Shown in pieces: positions 11,313 to 22,707 of a DNA stretch of 64,000 nucleotides. Under the pieces are notes generated by a model. That model saw only the letters and a program-made list of their open reading frames with translations. It searched no databases and was not told the DNA's origin. Position numbers and translations under genes: made by a program. How positions within the stretch are numbered: position 1 is the stretch's first letter; every line of letters starts with the position of its first letter. The DNA is from Ustulina deusta (Eukaryota; Ascomycota; Sordariomycetes; Xylariales; Xylariaceae). The stretch is taken from positions 542,569 to 606,568 of the forward strand of contig JAJNNX010000031.1 of the NCBI GenBank assembly GCA_023159155.1, written 5' to 3'.

Positions 11313-12944
11313 ATGGCGGAATCGACTCCCGCTGACACGTCCACCCTCTCCGCGGCCCCCTCGGCCATCCCGTCCGCCGTCGCCTCTACCGTAGGCACTC
11401 CCCGTTCCATTCCCCCGATGGACCCCGAAGAGCGCGCCAAGTCTCTCAACGTGTCGCTAGCCGACATGGTCGCGAAGGCTACTGCTCTCTACCAATCCAA
11501 GAAGTACGGGGAAGCCGCCGAGATCTTTTCCACGGCCACCGAGAGACAGGCCGAGCTCAATGGCGAGATGGCCCCCGAGAATGCAGACGTCTTGTTCCTC
11601 TACGGTCGCTGTCTCTTCAAGGTTGGCCAGAGCAACAGCGATGTTCTTGGCGGCAAGGCTCCAGGCGAGAAGAAGGAACCAAACAGTGTCGGCAAGCCTA
11701 AAGCCAAGAAATCGCAAGCTAAACTTTCCGCCGTCGATGCGCCCGAGAAGGAGAAGACAGGAACGGACGAGGCGGCTGGTGAGGATGTTACTACGATAGC
11801 CAAAAGTGCCGGTGCCGAAGAGGAGAACCTACCTGACGCGAAGAACCCACTGTTCCAGTTCACCGGAGATGAGAATTTTGAGGACTCTGATGACGAGGAA
11901 GAGGGAGATGGTGAGGATCAGGAGGAAGAGGAGGATGACGACCTTGCCGTCGCATTCGAGATACTCGAGCTCTCACGGGTCCTCTTCGAAAAGCAACTCG
12001 AAGAAGCAACTACCACGGAAGGGCCTGACAAGGATGTTGCCGCAGATGAAAATAAGCTAGTCCGCCATTTCAAGGAACGGCTCTCTGATATCCATGATCT
12101 TCTGGCCGAGATTTCGCTTGAAAACGAGAAGTCTGTCCATGCCTGACAACCATAAGACACGGGCATACTGACGGTGAAGTGTAGATTTCCCGAGGCAATT
12201 AAAGATTGTCGCGCGACCCTCAAGTATAAAGAGGAACTCTACACAGAGGATTCGGAGATCATTGCAGAAGCCCACTTCAAGCTATCCCTAGCCCTCGAGT
12301 TCGCGTCCATGACCACGACGAGCGAAGACAGTGCTGACGCCGGCCCCAAGGCCGTTGACGAGGCCATGCGAACAGAGGCGGCCGAGGAGCTAGAGAAGGC
12401 CATCAACAGCACAAAGCTCAAGCTCCAAAACAAGGAGGTGGAGCTTGCGACGTCCCACGCGCCAGAGGACAACGACGAGACGCGCAAGCAGATCACCGAC
12501 GTCAAGGAGATGATCGCGGACATGGAGCAACGGGTGAGTCTATCACTTCCCCGTCGACTCCTTGTCAACGCGATTCCGGTCTTCTGAAAAGTTTTCCATT
12601 TTCCCGTTTTACTAACCTCAATCCCCAAACACAAGCTTACCGAACTCCGGAAACCGCCTGTCGACATGAACACTGCCTTAGGCCAGGACAACCCCTTGGC
12701 CGGCCTTCTAGGCCAAGCTCTCGGAGAGTCCTCGGTTGAGCAGGCCGCACGCGTTGAGGAGGCCAAGAAGAACGCCAAGGACCTGTCGGGTCTCGTCCGC
12801 AAAAAGGCCAAGGAAGAGCCCAAGCCCGAGCCAAAGGAGAGCAATGGTAAGAGGAAGGCCGAGGAACCCGCTGACGGGCAAGAAGATCCCAAAAAGGCAA
12901 AGGTAGAGGGAACTGCTGCTGCTGCTGCTACTCCTGACCCGTAG
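11313..12944 (+). CDS. NASP/Hif1/Sim3-type histone chaperone (SHNi-TPR)
   Basis: Three exons (11313-12130, 12185-12533, 12636-12944) encode 491 residues. The introns are 54 bp (branch ACTGAC) and 102 bp (donor GTGAGT, branch ACTAACC). The first TPR-like unit covers about residues 49-105 (ATALYQSKKYGEAAEIFSTA, then NADVLFLYGRCLFKVG). It is split from the rest by a charged linker and an acidic run at about 186-210, the interrupted-TPR layout of this family. The SHNi-TPR core follows, with ILAEISLENE-like ISLENEKFPEAIKDCRATL formed exactly across the first intron, then AEAHFKLSLALEF. The C terminus has basic clusters (GKRKAEEP, PKKAKV) that suit a nuclear signal, and a short Ala run coded by GCT repeats. 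Known members bind H3-H4 or H1 and aid histone import and deposition. The gene is intact. Confidence 0.9.
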
Positions 12945-13729
12945 GATGTCTCGCTTGTTGTCGATTGATTCTCCCGTCGCTGATGACTGAAGAATCCGAC
13001 GCATCAAGGCATTAAGAGCCTGTGACTACTTGCCAATGGTGTCTTATCATTCATTTCCTCCACGGCATATTCAGACATCTCGGAACGCTCTCTTGTTTTG
13101 CGTCGGAACAATCCAACCAACTCCCCACGATCAAGTGTATTTCAACGAAATTTGTACACTACAAGCCACTACTAGGTAATCAGATTCATCATAAAGGTTT
13201 CTCACAAAGGCTACGGCACGGAGAGCTTCCCTGGGTATTCATCGCGCTGAGGACCGGCGCATATGGGACGGGACGGGGACGCAACACGAATGGTTGGTTG
13301 GTTGGTTTTTGTTTGCGGAAAAGAAAAATATTTCCTCTCCTAAAGCAGGATAGGTTAGGTACTTCAGGCAAGGCGTTTTTTATTTTTATTTTTTTAATAC
13401 TTTCTCGCTTGATAATGATTTACATGAGTCTCGCTCGCTCGACAGACTGGAAGCCAAGATATTCATATCCATATCAAACTTTGATAAAAACACCTGCAGC
13501 ATATCTCGGATATCACAAAACATGATGATATGTTTGTTCGACGTCGATGATCAACCATTAGCCTGAACTGTCACGACATGGGCCTAGATGGATCATCAAC
13601 GAAGTTCGCATCAAGTTTAGTCTCACATTGCTCAGTCTAATAAATACAGATGTACCTCGTAAAAATACCCAAATCATCACAAAACGCCGTGCCGTGTCAT
13701 GTTAACGCCATAAGTCAAGGACTCGCCAA
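12945..13729. other. Intergenic region between convergent genes
   Basis: Shared 3' flanks of the chaperone (+) and the CDC50-like gene (-). It contains a GGTT microsatellite and T-rich tracts around 13378-13400. No gene is supported. Confidence 0.6.
13291..13308. repeat. GGTT microsatellite
   Basis: About four copies of TGGT followed by a T run, in the 3' flank of two convergent genes. Confidence 0.75.
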
Positions 13730-15137
13730 CTACAGATCTCGTGCCGTGCTCATGCCAATACTGGGGCCAGCCGGGGCCTTGCCCTTGCCCTTGGCAGCCG
13801 CAGATGGAGGCACCTTGTTCCAGGAGAGGAGGGTGTGATCACCAAGCTTCCTAGGTCGGAGGAAGCTTCCGGCAAGGAAGAGGAGCGACATGACGATGAA
13901 GAAGCCGGCCAAGGCAAGCCACAGGATGCCGGGAAGGTCGTTTTTGCCGCCGAGAGGGCCGGTAGTTGTGATAACGAGGGACTTCCTGCCCTTATAGTCG
14001 GTCATGTTGAAGTCTAGTATCAGGGCGTTAGGGAGACATGGTATAGAACTGGGGAGGGTTATATATAACTCACTGTCGACGATGTCCACGGTATAAGTGC
14101 CTGAAACTAGTGTTTCATTGCCGAATGCCCACGGCTTGAAGAAAGATGGCAGGGCGGCGGTCCGCATCCACGATATGAAATGTTCATCCGCCTTGAGATT
14201 CGGCGGCGGGTAGTCGGAGGAATATCTCTCGTCAGGATAGCGCTTCCGCCAGTTGGGGGGTGGTATAATGAGGTCGTAATCGGGGCTCGTCAAGTTCTCG
14301 TAGAGATCCATGTCGGAACTCCAAGCGATGCCATCCTCGCTCCATTGGTAAGTGCGCGCTGCCTCATCTCCGCCGACACCTACACGCACAGGGCGGCCGA
14401 TGGTATCGTTGAAGAGGGAATTGGCAATCAAGCCACAAGGATAGATCTGACGAGTCTTTGTAACGCCGTCCTCCTCCACTTTCTCGGTGGCAAGAGGTGC
14501 GCAATTCGAGTTCTCGAGGATCGACGTGCTGACGAACTTAGCGAGTAGTTGGTCAGCGTTGAAGGAATTGACGTAGCGACGGTGGTTTTGGTAAAAGTTG
14601 TCGAGACGGTAGTAGGCTCGAACGGGGGCGCTCATGTCCTGGGCGATATCGAACTGGAGGGTGCAGTTTGTGAGGTTGCCGACTTCGAACCTATCGTAAG
14701 TAAAAGAAACATTGTCGGTCCTCTTCCAAGAAGCCGTCACGGTAGCGGAACCGTTGTTATTTCGCCAGTACGACCTGACGAGGTCTGACGGCATGGGGAC
14801 AGGGTCCTTGGCGAGAGGAGCGCTTGCTCCGCAATCTGTGTAGTCGATTTCGATGTACGAGACCTGCATCACGGGTGGTCAGCGGTGGTTCTGTCTCGTT
14901 GCGGTCGAGCCGACACGGCGCGCCTCGTACCATGCGACTGGCATAGATCAGGAGCCCTCCGACGACTGCGGCGAAGACGCCTAGGACGAAAAAGATCCAG
15001 ATGACATTCTTGGGCGTGAGGATGGGTTGCCAGGCCTTCAGTCGTTGTTGTCGGAAGGCCGTGTTGGCGGGGCGTCTGCTGGTCTTCTTCTCTTCGACCG
15101 TCGACTGCTCGTGCGTGGAATTCTGAGACGAATCCAT
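13730..15137 (-). CDS. CDC50: CDC50/LEM3 family phospholipid flippase subunit
   Basis: Two exons (15137-14931, 14863-13730) encode 446 residues around a 67-bp intron (donor GTACGA, branch CGCTGACC). The N-terminal cytosolic part has FRQQRLKAWQPILTPKNVI, the family's opening motif, followed by membrane segment 1 (about 45-67). A large extracytosolic domain contains IDYTDC, paired Cys residues (NSNCAPL, IYPCGLIANSLFNDT), several N-glycosylation sequons and GTYTVDIVDSELY-like elements. Membrane segment 2 lies at about 381-404 and a short basic tail ends the protein. CDC50 proteins pair with P4-ATPases to flip aminophospholipids at Golgi, endosome or plasma membrane. Length and topology are normal and the gene is intact. 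Which of the fungal paralogues (Cdc50, Lem3, Crf1 type) it matches cannot be decided here. Confidence 0.95.
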
Positions 15138-16862
15138 CCTGATCCGGCTCGCGAAGGGATCCCGAGAACAGGATGTGAGGACGCGATCGTGCGGGAGATG
15201 CTTTCACGCAATTCGTTCGGGCCTGAACTAATCAAACCAGGCTGATCATTATGTGCGGAAGTATCGTTAAGCCAGCTCGGGAAATAAAAGGGGGGGACAG
15301 CACAAAGCCGACGTAGCGGTTTGGCTGATGGTTGACAGATGAAGGTTGGTTGGTTGATTGATTGATTGATTGATTGAATGAATGAATGAATGATGGAGAC
15401 CTGCAAGTGACGAGCCTACTTCGTCGACCCGTCAGCCCCGTCTTTCCCGGATTTCAAATGGGTGGCTTCTGAGACACGGCAAGTTCAATTGATCTCATAC
15501 GCTACATCTTGCACAGCCACGCCCCATACCCATGTCTCCACCTATCATGTACTGTGTATGTTACAGTGTTATACACTGTAAGTGCCTACCCAGCTTAGTA
15601 AGTACTTACCTAGTACGCTACCTACTTTGATCCCCGTGAACCACGTGACAACTACAATATGGACGATGAAGACGGCGATGCTGCTATTGGTCAATTCCTA
15701 AAATGCTGTCATGATTTTTCTAGTACCAATCCATTCAAGAATCGAAGTGATTGAGTCTTCTATATAGCTGATAATGGCCCCCTAATATGAGAAGAATCGA
15801 GAGTGCTCAAAACCCCCAGAAAATTCCTAGTTGGTTTCCGAGATAAATACTGCCACCCTTTATGTATTTGGGGTGAGGATGGGTGCCAACAGGAAGTGCC
15901 CCGCCACTTTCCGTAGTTCTATTTATACCTGTTCTGATGTCAGGTGTAACCCTAATGGCTCTAAAGTGCCTTTACAAACACGTCCAGCTATTGGGAATGA
16001 TCGCGGTGCTGGATATTTCTTATAAATCTACACTTTAGTTTCTCTGCAGGCAGAACATAATAACATTCTAGTATCGTCGAGCCTCTAGTGTTCAGCCAGG
16101 AATACCATACCCTCTGTTGCAACAATACCGATAGGCTAAACCGTCATCGAACAATCAAACTCCCCAGTGGGAAGAAAATCACCTGCATCATCTTCCAAAG
16201 GTGTTAGGTGGTTACTGGAAGTTGGCTGAACTCGAAGCAAAAGAACGTACTGGTTTGCCTCAGGTCTTAGATCCAACTATGAGATCGAGGAATTACTTAT
16301 ACAACCCGCCTACACTATACATGTGTGTGTGACACGGTCAGAGCTAAATATTGGCTGAAAAGATAAATATTTAAGTCTTATGATCGCAACAAGAACGCTA
16401 CCCTTTACAAGACCATTCCTCCCCTCAAACAATTCATGCATATTATTTACACAATTTAGTAGTATAATTCTATATACGGTTACAAATACTGATGCCTTAT
16501 TCACGAAAAGAAAAAAAAGAAAAGGGGAAAAAGAAAAGGAAAAAAGTGGTTGGAGGCCCACCGCAGCCCCGACGGCTCTCGAAGTTCCCCCCTCCAGTTA
16601 TTTACAGTCAATCTAGGTTCTACGTTCTAGGGAGGGTTTGAACTCTAGGTTTACAGATCAACTATAGCGAACAGCGCTCGCCAGGCAGACAGCTAGCTAC
16701 ACTAGAGGGAGATTTGCCGAAAACCTCCCCAGGAAAGGCCAATGTGGTACGGCTGACTATGTGATTCGCTTCGGGCCTTCTAAGGATAGTTATAGGTGTG
16801 TGTTGTCCGGTTGTCATAGCGGATTAGGGGAAGGCTAGAGAAACAAAGTCGGAGCCGAAAAG
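15138..16862. other. Intergenic region, no supported gene
   Basis: Upstream of the CDC50-like gene and downstream of the aldolase gene. It contains a compound tetranucleotide microsatellite (15344-15394) and a TACCTAGGTA-type cluster near 15580-15625. Short open frames near 15831 and 16310-16561 lack any signature. Confidence 0.55.
15344..15394. repeat. Compound tetranucleotide microsatellite
   Basis: Successive runs of GGTT, GATT and GAAT type units, each three to five copies, about 260 bp upstream of the CDC50-like start codon. The pattern fits slippage followed by point changes that spread along the array. Confidence 0.85.
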
Positions 16863-18050
16863 TTACAGCCTATCCTCCTCCTCCTGCACGCTATCCGCAA
16901 TCCCCTTCCAACTCGCCCACTCGGCATCGCCCCCGGGGATTCCCCCGTGAAGCGGCAACCGCGTGCCATCCCTGTCGCCGAATCCCCTGAGCCGGCTGAT
17001 GGCCTCCTTGATGCCGACGGTGCCGAACTTGGCCACGAGCTCCTCGATGGAGCTGACCTTGAACTGCAGCCGGCGGCGCTCGCGGGCCTCCTCCTCGGAG
17101 AGCCGGTCCGTCGCCGACAGCGCGTAGAGGCGCACCACCGTCTTCGGGAAGAAGCCCGCGCACCCGTCGATGGCGCCGGCCGCGCCCACGGCGACCACGG
17201 GCAGCAGCTGCTGCCCGAGCCCCGTGAAGGTGCGGAACCGCTCGTGGTCGATCTCCGGGCTCGACGCGATCTGCGCGTGCACCGAGACGTCGCCGTGCGA
17301 GAGCTTGCACCCCACGATGTTCGGGTGCTTCGCGAGCGCCACGAAAGTCGCCGGCGTGATCCTGACGTTGTTCGACACCCCCGGGTAGTGGTATCTATTG
17401 CCCCCCTCCCCCTCCAGAATCAGTAATCAATCAATCAACTAACGAATCAGCTAACCAACTAATCCATCAAGGCGGATTTGTGTTTCTACATCCAAGCGTG
17501 GGGGGAAAAAAACCCCCCCGAAAATCTGACCAGAAAGGGGGAGGAGGAAGGGAGGGAGGGAGGGAGGGAGAGGGTTGAATGAGAAAAAAAAATATTACAT
17601 CAACACAGGTATGGGGCTCTGATCAGCCACGGCGGTAAACCACCGGACGATGCCCTCCTGGGTGCTGGCGCCGGCAAAGTAGCCCGGCGCGAGGCACATG
17701 CCCCACTGGGCGCCGGCGTCCCTGGCGGCGCGGAGCTGCTCGACGGTGTCCTCGATGTTCTGGGTCGCGGTGCCGGCGAGGATGGGATAATCGGTGAAGC
17801 CGTGGCTCTCGAAGGCGCGGCGCACGGCGGCGAGGACGTCGGAGCGCTCCTTGTTGGTCAGGTGGACGGCCTCGCCCGTGCTGCCCAGGATCACGAGGCC
17901 CTTGATGCCGGCGCGCGCGAGGTACAGCGAGTGCGCGATCTGGGTGTCGATGTCCAGCGGGGCCGCGACGGCGTTGTAGTTCGCCGCCTCCTTGCGCGCG
18001 AAGAAGGTCGGGACCGGGACGTAGATCCCTGCGGGGGGTACGGCTGCCAT
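16863..18050 (-). CDS. Dihydrodipicolinate synthase/N-acetylneuraminate lyase family aldolase
   Basis: Two exons (18050-17599, 17394-16863) give 327 residues of the TIM-barrel class I aldolase family. ATG 18050 sits in a good context (ACACCATGG). Visible motifs are GIYVPVPTFF at the start, LGSTGEAVHLTNKER (GSTGE about 56-60), YPILAGTATQNIEDTVEQ, and IYHYPGVSNN at 151-160, formed across the intron with the family Tyr at about 152. The Schiff-base Lys is in NIVGCKLSHGD (K about 181). Fungi have several such enzymes for sugar-acid or keto-acid breakdown; true lysine biosynthesis through DHDPS is not a fungal route. The likely reaction is therefore retro-aldol cleavage of a 2-oxo acid, substrate unknown. 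The intron (204 bp) is the longest in the window and unusually G/C-structured. Confidence 0.88.
17501..17574. repeat. G6-A7-C7 hairpin and GGGA repeat inside an intron
   Basis: The aldolase intron carries a G6-A7-C7 tract (about 17499-17519) able to form a short G:C hairpin. A plus-strand purine tract of GGGA repeats follows at about 17536-17574. Four or more G-triplets with single-A spacers meet the usual pattern for a G-quadruplex on the plus strand, which is the template strand for this gene. Role unknown. Confidence 0.7.
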
Positions 18051-18973
18051 GGTGTCTTGGTTGGGCGATGAGGGATGTGCTTCCTCAGATGTAGTCCCGT
18101 CCCGTTTTCTACACGAAACGGAGTCTGTTCGCGATATCGTGGAGGTTTGTTTTCCCTTGGGGACAGAGATCAATCCTGTGAAATAATATGCTGTCCAATG
18201 ATAGGGATTCCGTCCCTTGTTTGAACACCACCACGACTCCAATTTGGCGACGCGGGGCTCGAAAGGAGGGACGGGACATGCGGTACGAGGAATTCGGATA
18301 TGTGGTGAAGGCGGCGGTCGGGGTTTCGGGTGAATGCATAGCGAGGACGTCGTGTTACGTCAACATTTCATTTGCATTCCGGGGACAGCCGGGATCGGGC
18401 ACTACCCGACAGGTCGGATGCATCTCGGAAGTCTTTCCGAACCTTGTCAATTCCTAGAGGTGACACCTGGGCAATCAGAATCCGAATTATGTCGAAATAC
18501 AATCCCGTGATGAGTGGAACATATATGCCAGGAAGTCAGGTTTGCGTCTAAGTTGACTTTGTCACTTCTTTCTTCACCGCTATTAGAGACCCAATTTCTA
18601 TACAATGTGTCTGGCGAGCAGAACGCAATAGTCAAGTGCTGCAATCTCTGGCAGCGTATAACCAATAACTAGTCGAAGCATGAAGAGATGCCCTGTAACA
18701 GTTCTCTAGCTAATGTAAAACTATACTCTCACACAGTAGCTTTTTGAACTACCTATCGCAAGGGTCAAACGCTTCCCATGAGTCCTGTCCAATACTAGAC
18801 TGGCTCTAATAGTGTATTAAATTCAGGAATTATATAAACAGGCGAAACCAGAGGCTCCCCATATGCAATGCTATCCAATTTTTATCTATCCGTCGTTATG
18901 TCCACATATTTCTCGATCAACCCCCACATTACTTCGCAGGTGTCAGCATTTACATTAGAAGTAGCACACGGGG
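18051..18973. other. Intergenic region, no supported gene
   Basis: Promoter side of the aldolase gene and 3' flank of the GH17 gene. No conserved frame. The segment at about 18920-18978 may be a final intron of the GH17 gene (see that entry). Confidence 0.5.
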
Positions 18974-19987
18974 TCAACTTACACAGGCTAGCGAGTAGCG
19001 AGGCGCGAGCGTTCCCAGATCACCGGCGCCGTAGATGCCGAAGTCGGGGCTGGCCGTACCCCACTGGGACTCCTGCAGATCGTACCAGAAGAGGTTGACC
19101 TTCTTCGTGATGAGACTGCAGGCGATATTCTGCCAGTAGGTGCGGGCGTTGGCGGCGTTGGCAACGGCAAGGTTGTTCGTCGTGCCGGTGACGGGCCAGC
19201 CGGTCTCGGTGACCCAGACGGGCTTGCTGCCGGCAAGCGCGACCGTCTTGTCGTATCCGTCGTAGAACCGCGTCATGGCGTCGCTGATGCTATTGGCCTT
19301 GGTGGTCTCCCAGTAAGGGTAACCGTCGAAACCGATCCAGTCGATCGCGGGGATGACGGCCGAGTTGGATCCGTTCAGGAACGAGTCGTATGTGTCGACG
19401 TGGCCGATCGGCACGCCCGCCAATGCCGTGCCGGCTACGGCGGTGCGCACCTTCTTGATGGAGCTGATTAGGTACGCGGACGTTGTGCCCACCTCGCCGG
19501 CGGCATTCCGGTAAAGATCCTCGCTACCGACGGAGAGACCGACAACGAGGTTGGTGAACGAGGTGCCATATTTGGTGATGGCGGCTTTGAGAGCCGCGAT
19601 CTCATTGTCGATGGCCGCTGTGCTGCCGGAAATCCACATGCCAAGGAGCAGCTGGGTATTTGTTTCGATCGCGGCCGGAATGGCTTGTACGACATCGGAC
19701 TGGGTTCCCCATTGGACTGAAGAGACTTTGTTAGTAGTCCACCTTTTCAGAACGGCGTGTAAGAGCATACCCATTGTATACAAGCGAGCACTCGTCCAGC
19801 CGCTAGTGCCGGGTAACGTCTTGGCGCGGTTGAACTCGTAGGCGAAGTCCGCCTGAACCTTCGCCTGCTGGTTGAGGAAAAAGGCGCCATAGTTGAAGCC
19901 TTTGATGCCGGTGTTGGCAGGGGAGGCAGCGGCATCAACAGTACCAACAGCCGCCGCGAGGGCGACGACGGCGGAAGGAAAACGCAT
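18974..19987 (-). CDS. GH17 beta-1,3-glucan hydrolase/transglycosylase, secreted
   Basis: Two exons (19987-19771, 19716-18974) give 319 residues around a 54-bp intron (donor GTATGC, branch TACTAAC). The signal peptide spans about residues 1-19 and the mature part opens with KGFNYGAFF. The fold is a GH17 TIM barrel: ARLYTMVQWGTQSD is completed across the intron, LLLGMWISG follows, the acid/base Glu lies in VGSEDLYRN (E138), and the nucleophile Glu in WVTETGWPVTG (E243). Family members act on beta-1,3-glucan of the cell wall as endo-glucanases or glucanosyltransferases. No GPI signal or Ser/Thr-rich tail is seen, so a soluble wall or secreted enzyme is likely. The stop used here comes after SLACVS, but a perfect GTAAGT follows SLAC, and splicing to AAG near 18920 would end the protein at Cys with TAA. 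Confidence 0.9.
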   Translation of the reverse strand: MRFPSAVVALAAAVGTVDAAASPANTGIKGFNYGAFFLNQQAKVQADFAYEFNRAKTLPGTSGWTSARLYTMGMLLHAVLKRWTTNKVSSVQWGTQSDVVQAIPAAIETNTQLLLGMWISGSTAAIDNEIAALKAAITKYGTSFTNLVVGLSVGSEDLYRNAAGEVGTTSAYLISSIKKVRTAVAGTALAGVPIGHVDTYDSFLNGSNSAVIPAIDWIGFDGYPYWETTKANSISDAMTRFYDGYDKTVALAGSKPVWVTETGWPVTGTTNNLAVANAANARTYWQNIACSLITKKVNLFWYDLQESQWGTASPDFGIYGAGDLGTLAPRYSLACVS

Positions 19988-20104
19988 TATGGCAGTGGTA
20001 CTCTGGGCAAATCTATAGAAGTGAAAGCAAGTTCGAGCAAGGGATTTGGCTGTTTCTTCAAAGCGGTGTAGTTAGGAGTAAAGCAAAGAAGTCGGAACTA
20101 GAGG

Positions 20105-20111
20105 GTATATA
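20105..20111 (-). promoter_or_regulatory. TATA-like element upstream of the GH17 gene
   Basis: A TATATAT tract lies about 118 bp upstream of the GH17 ATG on the complement. Spacing fits a fungal core promoter; no transcript data support it. Confidence 0.4.
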
Positions 20112-21737
20112 TCTAGACATGAGATATAGACGGTTGAGAATAAGGAGAGAAAATCAAAAAGATCAGCAGTTTCATACATGAAATCGGGCATCTTTTTACA
20201 CAGTACACTCGACCTGGACCCGAGCCAAGATGTCATCATCGATGTCATGATCCTTGGTGAGAACAGGGTCGGATTCGACGGTTAGTGGGCCAATTTGACC
20301 CATGCATCGTCTTGAATGGCATATGCCGATGCCACCACAAATCTCGTATTAGACCCTCAGGCGCTATCTCAGCCTCGAACCCCACACATGGTAGTTGTCG
20401 GAACGCGCGTATGGTGGAGAGAGCGTATGGGTGTGTCATGGCGCATTATTACTGGACGTCGGGGCAAGGATGAAAACAGGACCCCTTTACTGGCGGTTCG
20501 TATTGAGTTGTTTCTTAAACTGGGTTCCGTTTGGACAGCCAGTGTGCTCGTCGTCTGGTTCCTGGAAAGGGTCCACTTGGAAGCGATCCGCAAATTAAGC
20601 CGGCGCTTTCAATCTCGGTAATGGGTCTAGACTCGCCATGACTAGCGATTTCGAAGGGATAGGTAGATGAACCCCGGCTTCTGCCAAAGTGGAGAGCCAC
20701 ATACCTAGTGTACTAAGTAGTATATATGAACCCCTTTCCTGTACCTGCGAGCAAGAATTCACGTTTCGATTGCAATGTTTAATCCATCCCTTTATTTTTA
20801 TGCCCCGGTCGGCGGGCAAAGCGAGAGTACCAACTCCGCATGCTCTCGCGGTTGTCATAGTCTCTAGTCACTGCTCAGTCGAAGGTCAAGATTCGGATTG
20901 CTGGTCCTCGGATCAGAATTGTTTACTCGGGATTCGGCAGCGAACGGTGTGTAACATTTCGAACATCGACAACCACATCCGTGCTGCTTGGCTCGTATCC
21001 GTCCTGGATGATATCCCAGCTGAAGACAACCTTGCATCGTCAATCTGCCGCATCTGCGACCGTGCAATACACTCTCACTCGGCTGTCATACAGCAACATG
21101 CTGCCTAATGTTAACGTTCCGAGACGAAATATTAGCCAGCTTTAGTACTCACTCTCGGCACACCGAGTCGTTGCACCTTGCTTTCGGATTGATTGGAGGG
21201 CAGGCATATGCAGATACCTCTAACATCGCATATGTCGTCCCGATGTCTGGGGCTTGTCCTGTCCTAGGCCCACATCTTTTTGGTCGAATGAAACGAATTT
21301 GGTTGCCTAGAGGTAACTGGTGATTATCTAGATAGATCAGGTGACTGACTACCCAGTGTAGTGTAGAGTCCTAGACGATTTGGTGTGGCAAATGAAGATG
21401 CACTTGCCTTGTCTCTGATAATTCTGAATGCCTTCCTTAGGTACTGCCTAGCAGGTCGGTCAGCACTATGACTGAGCCCTTTGTAGAGGTAGGTACCTGT
21501 TAACCCCGCCATCGCCATAGGCGGGTCTGAAACACCTAAAGGTACCTCTAGGTAGGAAAGCAAGCACCTAGGCATCCTTCTAGAAACCTTGCTGTTCTGC
21601 AGTACAAGCAATCATTGAACAAATCTGTCCTCACTACTTCCAAACAAACCTACTATGTTGACCTTGTAGAACTGGGGAACCCGACGCCTGCAGGGTCTAT
21701 CGAGCCATACCCTATCTTCTCACCGTCTTTTCAACGC

Positions 21738-21745
21738 TATAAAAG
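21738..21745 (+). promoter_or_regulatory. TATA box upstream of the 2OG oxygenase gene
   Basis: TATAAAAG lies 45 bp before the proposed ATG at 21790. This is close, so the transcript leader would be very short or the true start may be the next ATG at 21826 (MGSSQQ). Confidence 0.5.
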
Positions 21746-21789
21746 CCCATCTCCAGTCGGTGTAGTTCACATATCCTCCCTATTTCAAC

Positions 21790-22707
21790 ATGTTCAGCCA
21801 AATCGTCAAGGTGAAGGCGAGGATCATGGGGAGCAGCCAACAAACAAAGAAGAGACAGCCACAGCCCGTGAAACCCGTCTACAGGTCCAATGACTTGACC
21901 ATACCAGATGACTTCCTGAAGGCAGTCCCAGCCGACGCACAGCCAGTTACACACGACCCCATCAACTTCGAACACTCGGTTCTGCCCGAATTCGACGGCT
22001 GCTACGCCGTTGTTCTTGACCACGTCCTCAGCCCTTCCGAGTGCGTCCAGCTGCGCCAGCTCGCCGAGGCCAGCGTGATGGACGAGGACAAGCAAGACGG
22101 GTCACCGTGGAGGTCAGCCCTCGTCAATATCGGCGGCGGCTACGAGGTTGAGATCCCCGACTATCGCAAAAGCGACCGGATTATCTGGGACAACCAGGAG
22201 ATCGTGGACCGGCTTTGGGCCCGCATGGTGGCCTTGCCCGAGATTGCTGAAAAACTCTCAACAGCCCCCGAGCATTCTATCGATACGTCGGCGCAGAACC
22301 TCAGGTACGAGTTCTACAGGGTGAACAAGCGTCTGCGCTTCCTCAAGTATTCCCCCGGCGAGTTCTTCAAGCCCCATTGTGATGGCCCGTATGGTGAGCG
22401 TACGCCCGAGGGCCACAAGGTGCAGACGTACATGACTGTGCATCTGTACTTGAACGATTCGCAGCAGGCCGTTGGTCCCGGCGCGGATCTCATCGGTGGT
22501 GCCACGTCGTTCCTGTCACGGGATGGTTCTCGCAAGTTGGATGTAGACCCCAAAGCCGGCCGAGTCCTCATTTTCCAACATTACAGATTGAGGCACTGTG
22601 GTGATGACGTGAAGGCTGGCACCAAGTACACTGTCAGGACAGATATTATGTACAAGATAACAACAACGAGCGAGGGCCAGTCTTCCGGGGATACAGAGAT
22701 ATATTAG
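21790..22707 (+). CDS. 2-oxoglutarate/Fe(II)-dependent oxygenase (prolyl 4-hydroxylase-like)
   Basis: A single exon of 305 residues. The core domain spans about 70-290 and has LDHVLSPSECVQLRQLAE near the start. The iron ligands are in FKPHCDGPYGE (H196, D198) and the distal His in HYRLRHCGDDV (H269). The 2-oxoglutarate-binding basic residue is in KYTVRTDIMY (R283). The strand MTVHLYLND and the GGATSFL turn between them are typical of the P4Hc fold. There is no signal peptide or ER-retention signal, so the enzyme is probably cytosolic or nuclear, and collagen-type hydroxylation is unlikely. The substrate is unknown; similar small fungal proteins are annotated only as oxidoreductases. The gene converges with the MYND gene, with 296 bp between stops. 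Either ATG 21790 or 21826 could be used. Confidence 0.88.
   Translation: MFSQIVKVKARIMGSSQQTKKRQPQPVKPVYRSNDLTIPDDFLKAVPADAQPVTHDPINFEHSVLPEFDGCYAVVLDHVLSPSECVQLRQLAEASVMDEDKQDGSPWRSALVNIGGGYEVEIPDYRKSDRIIWDNQEIVDRLWARMVALPEIAEKLSTAPEHSIDTSAQNLRYEFYRVNKRLRFLKYSPGEFFKPHCDGPYGERTPEGHKVQTYMTVHLYLNDSQQAVGPGADLIGGATSFLSRDGSRKLDVDPKAGRVLIFQHYRLRHCGDDVKAGTKYTVRTDIMYKITTTSEGQSSGDTEIY

Larger units (their letters stand above)
19988..21789. other. Divergent intergenic region, no supported gene
   Basis: Lies between the GH17 gene (-) and the oxygenase gene (+). It holds the two TATA-like elements listed separately and TACCTAGGTA-type palindromes around 21410-21570. Open frames here (such as 20689-21108) show no domain and are low-complexity or shadowed. 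Confidence 0.55.

Noticed and set aside
16891..18071. Long Arg/Ala-rich frames antisense to and out of frame with the aldolase
   Set aside because: They follow from strong third-position GC bias in the real gene and have no family match.
20689..21108. 139-codon plus-strand frame upstream of the oxygenase
   Set aside because: Low-complexity, no domain, and in a promoter-like region between divergent genes.
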